DNA of 32,645 nucleotides, taken from contig NZ_QZVS01000053.1 in assembly GCF_003602235.1 (NCBI RefSeq), forward strand, positions 1-32,645. The letters are read 5' to 3'. The DNA is from Cryobacterium melibiosiphilum (lineage in GTDB: Bacteria; Actinomycetota; Actinomycetes; Actinomycetales; Microbacteriaceae). The stretch's first letter is position 1. Each line of letters opens with the position of its first letter. This document shows, piece after piece, positions 30,087-32,645 of the stretch. Both the position numbers and the translations under genes were made by a program. The notes beneath the pieces were generated by a model. That model was not told the DNA's origin. It searched no databases and was given only the letters and a program-made list of their open reading frames with translations.

Positions 30087-31389
30087 GAATAGCCGCGCAA
30101 ACTTTGTGTTCCTGCTCGCCGAGAAGATCGTAAATCTCTTGGCGGTGGCTGCCGTCAATATCGTCGTGCTTCGAAGTCTGGGTCCCGATGAATTCGGCTA
30201 CCTTGGAGCGGCGACGGCCGTATTGGCCATCACGTTGCCACTGAGCCTTTTCGGCCAAGTGGCGCTCGTGCGCTTCTATGCTGAGAAGTCCGCATCGGAA
30301 TCACAACTCCTTCGTGTGGCAGTTCTATTTTCTGTTGTGGGTTCGCTCTTAGGATTTATCGCTCTAGTTGTCTCCGCGCATTACATATTTCGTACGGGTC
30401 CGAGCGGCGGGTTGCTCCTTATCCTGTCGTTGGCAATGCTTGCGCGTCCTTTTTCCGCGGTCGATTTTTGGTTTCAAGCAACAAAACAGAACTCGACTGC
30501 CGCCCTGTGTAGAACGGCTTCCATTCTGGCTTCGAGTATCGGGCGGATGGTAGTTGCTCTCACGACCCAGTCCTTATGGCTTCTCGCTTGCATAGTGGTT
30601 CTTGAAAACCTCATAGCGGGGGTACTTCTCACAGCTGCGTATCTGGTGAGGCGGAGATCAAGCACGCACTCCGTTCTCCTGCCAAGTCGTTCGGCACCCT
30701 TTTCTGCGATTCTCCGCGTGAGCTTGCCACTTCTCGCGTACTCGTTCATGGTGATTCTGTACATGCGAATTGATCAACCTATGCTGCTTGTACTGTCGGA
30801 TTCCAGGGAAGTCGGCTTGTATTCTGCAGCAGCGAATCTAAGTGACGCAATGTCATTCCTACCAACGGCATTATTGACGGCCGTGCTACCCGGCTTAGTT
30901 GCACTTAATCTGACTGATCGAGCTTCGTTCGAGGGGAAGAGCGACTCGCTTTTTCGACTTGCGGCTGGCCTTGGATACCTCGTCGGCATGGGTGGAATTG
31001 CTTTGGGACCGTTGATTGTCGGCGTGCTGTATGGCCCCGATTTTGAGGAGACTGGCGTACTTGTCCAAATCCTGTTTTGTGGAGCTCCGTTTCTCTTCCT
31101 CGGTGTTCTAAGGACGGTTTGGATTCTCACCGAGGGGCTACACTTTGAGGCTCTTGTTTCCGCCGTCGGTGCCGTTTTGTTGAACATAGGGCTAAACCTT
31201 TTCTTGATTCCGCACTACGGCGCAGTCGCAGCGGCGACAACTACGGTTCTTGCACATATATTCAACGGGATTCTTGGGAATCTCTTCTTTAGAAAGACAC
31301 GCGGATTGTTTCTCCGCCAGATGCGTGCTCTGATTCCTTGGCGTTCCTTGGCGACCGTGTACGCGGTTCTTCGCTGGAGGAGGATATAG
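30076..31389 (+). CDS. Polysaccharide flippase (Wzx/MOP family), copy B
   Basis: A 437-residue membrane protein with about 12 hydrophobic helices. The N-terminus, NFVFLLAEKIVNLLAVAAVN followed by IVVLRSLGPDEFGYLGAATA (about 10-50), is the recognisable Wzx/PST signature of an amphipathic helix plus a Gly-Pro-x-Glu-Phe/Tyr-Gly turn. The central pair YSFMVILYMRIDQPMLLVLS and REVGLYSAAANLSDAMSFLP (about 225-265) is also typical. It should export the second cluster's repeat unit. ATG at 30076 is chosen over the longer frame because upstream residues duplicate the polymerase coding region. It is the last gene of the second cluster; the IS21 element begins 46 bp after its stop. Confidence 0.88.
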   Translation: MSSRNSRANFVFLLAEKIVNLLAVAAVNIVVLRSLGPDEFGYLGAATAVLAITLPLSLFGQVALVRFYAEKSASESQLLRVAVLFSVVGSLLGFIALVVSAHYIFRTGPSGGLLLILSLAMLARPFSAVDFWFQATKQNSTAALCRTASILASSIGRMVVALTTQSLWLLACIVVLENLIAGVLLTAAYLVRRRSSTHSVLLPSRSAPFSAILRVSLPLLAYSFMVILYMRIDQPMLLVLSDSREVGLYSAAANLSDAMSFLPTALLTAVLPGLVALNLTDRASFEGKSDSLFRLAAGLGYLVGMGGIALGPLIVGVLYGPDFEETGVLVQILFCGAPFLFLGVLRTVWILTEGLHFEALVSAVGAVLLNIGLNLFLIPHYGAVAAATTTVLAHIFNGILGNLFFRKTRGLFLRQMRALIPWRSLATVYAVLRWRRI

Positions 31390-31434
31390 TTTCGCAGTCT
31401 CGATTTAGTCTGGTCGAGACCGGAAGTACCACAT

Positions 31435-32645
31435 TGTTAACGCCGACCGAAAATAGGGCCAATATCGCCGTTTGAAAATAGGGCCACCAGCCACTATGGA
31501 GGGTGATCAATATGGACGATTGAGCGAGGATACGCCAGCTGTTTTCAACGGGGCAGCACTCGAAACGGGAGATCGGCAGAGTCGTCGGGGTGTCGCGGGG
31601 AACGGTGGATCGGGCGCTGGAAGCGGACCGGCTGCCGAAGTACCACCGCGCAACGACAGGCTCGAGTTTCGACGCGTATGCCGCGCAGGTTCGGGTGCTG
31701 TTGGCCACGACGCCGACGATGCCGGCGTCGGTGCTGGCCGAGCGTGTCGGCTGGTCGGGGTCAGCGTCGATGTTCCGCGACAAGGTGGCTGCGATCCGGC
31801 CGGAATACGTCCCGCCGGACCCGGCGGATCGCCTGGTGCACGAGCCGGGCAAGCAGGTCCAATGCGACCTCTGGTTCCCGCACGAGCCCCTGCCGCTGGG
31901 CCATGACCAGGAAGGCATGCCACCGGTGCTGGTGATGACGTCGACGTTCTCGGGATTCTTCCAAGCCCAGATGCTGCCATCCCGCTCAGCACCGGACCTG
32001 CTCGGCGGGATGTGGTCGCTGCTTCAGACGGCCGGCGTCGTTCCGCAGCGGCTGGTCTGGGACAACGAGACCGGCATCGGCAAGGGCAAACTCACCGCGC
32101 CGGCCGCCGCGTTCGCGGGGACCCTCGGCACCGAGATCCACCTGCTCATGGCCCGTGATCCGGAGTCCAAAGGCATGGTCGAGCGACGCAACAAGTTCTT
32201 CCGATCCTCGTTCATGCCCGGCCGGCAGTTCGCCTCGCCGATGGACTTCAACGACCAGATGGACGACTGGCTCCCACGGGCCAACGCCCGCCACTCCCGG
32301 TCGCGGCGGGCCCGGCCGATGGACCTGATCGAGCGGGACCGCGCCGCGATGCGGCCCTTATCGCCGGTGGCGCCGGACGTGCTCTTTCGCAACACCGTGC
32401 GCCTGCCGCGGGACTACTACGTCCGGGTGCTCTCCAACGACTACTCCGTCGCGCCGGCGATGATCGGCCGGCTCGTCGACGTGACGGCGAGCCTGGACAC
32501 CATCAACGTCACCCACAATGGGGTGAACGTCACCTCTCACGAACGAGAATGGGCGCGCGCACTGACCGTGACCGACCCGAACCATGTCGCCGAGGCCGAC
32601 GTGCTGCGACGACAGTTCCAAAGCGTCAAACGACAGCACCGACCT
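31435..32645 (+). mobile_element. IS21-family insertion sequence, left part (runs off the window)
   Basis: The left end is placed at TGTTAACGCCGACCG (31435). It is followed by two direct copies of GAAAATAGGGCCA (31450 and 31474), the repeated sub-terminal sites typical of IS21 elements, then the istA frame. Target duplication cannot be checked because the right end and istB lie outside the window. The element has inserted right behind the second polysaccharide cluster. Confidence 0.88.
31512..32645 (+). pseudogene. istA: IS21-family transposase IstA, partial at the window end, stop at codon 4
   Basis: From the ATG at 31512, preceded by GGAGG, the frame reads Met-Asp-Asp and then TGA at 31521-31523. 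After that it stays open to the window end for 374 codons of clear IstA sequence. A helix-turn-helix is seen at EIGRVVGVSRGTVDRALEAD (about residues 20-39). The DDE integrase core has Asp in QCDLWFPHEP (about 119), Asp in VWDNETGIG (about 184) and Glu in SKGMVERRNKFF (about 224). TGA differs by one base from TGG, and Trp would suit this position in IstA, so a recent nonsense mutation is likely (inference). Re-initiation at GTG 31590 would lose part of the helix-turn-helix. Composition is high-GC, unlike the adjoining cluster. Confidence 0.85.

Overview
The window looks like chromosomal DNA of a high-GC actinobacterium, most likely a member of the Microbacteriaceae. This is inference from several signs: very GC-rich codon use, the frequent ggatgc/gcatcc hexamer, stop/start overlaps between genes, GTG and TTG starts, an LAxTG-type wall-sorting signal, and the scattered GCTGGTCGAGC / TGTCGAGACC repeat family. 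No rRNA or tRNA gene and no CRISPR array was found.

Layout. (1) 1-994: an intergenic array of long imperfect palindromes with alternating 135/143-bp spacing. (2) 995-5043, minus strand: the two-gene bacterial RNA-repair operon, hen1 (3'-end ribose 2'-O-methyltransferase) followed by pnkp (5' kinase / 2',3' phosphatase / ligase), joined by an ATGA overlap. (3) 5044-6439: a 1.4-kb gap packed with stem-loops. It holds four 85-86-bp elements that share the terminal inverted repeat GTACCATTCGACGG, two other near-perfect hairpins, and a large inverted duplication centred on one element. It ends with a CCCCC...GGGG operator-like site and a leader. (4) 6440-17568, plus strand: a tightly coupled exopolysaccharide operon with a priming phosphosugar transferase, acetyltransferase, pyruvyl-transferase-like protein, GT4, polymerase, GT2, serine-acetyltransferase-like protein, flippase, acyltransferase-3 and a second GT4. 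(5) 17573-20010: a DUF4012 membrane protein and a small LASTG-anchored surface protein. (6) 20249-23387: a tyrosine autokinase/chain-length regulator with a ten-tyrosine YG tail, a low-molecular-weight tyrosine phosphatase carrying repeat-derived peptides, and an unknown membrane-anchored protein with Asp-box motifs. (7) 23362-31389: a second set in visibly lower-GC DNA, with a paralogous priming transferase, two hexapeptide acyltransferases, two glycosyltransferases, a polymerase and a flippase. (8) 31435-end: the left part of an IS21-family element whose istA frame has a stop at codon 4.

How the genes fit together. Each priming enzyme would load a sugar phosphate onto undecaprenyl phosphate. 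Glycosyltransferases extend the repeat unit and acetyl, acyl or pyruvyl groups decorate it. A flippase moves it across the membrane and a polymerase joins the units. There are two complete priming/flippase/polymerase sets but only one visible kinase/phosphatase pair, which lies between them. The simplest reading is two Wzx/Wzy-type polymers under one control module, the right-hand one probably acquired or replaced later.

The most unusual features are the palindrome-dense gap at 5097-6174 and the entry of an intergenic repeat family into reading frames, clearest in the tyrosine phosphatase. All assignments are by eye from motifs; no database search was run.
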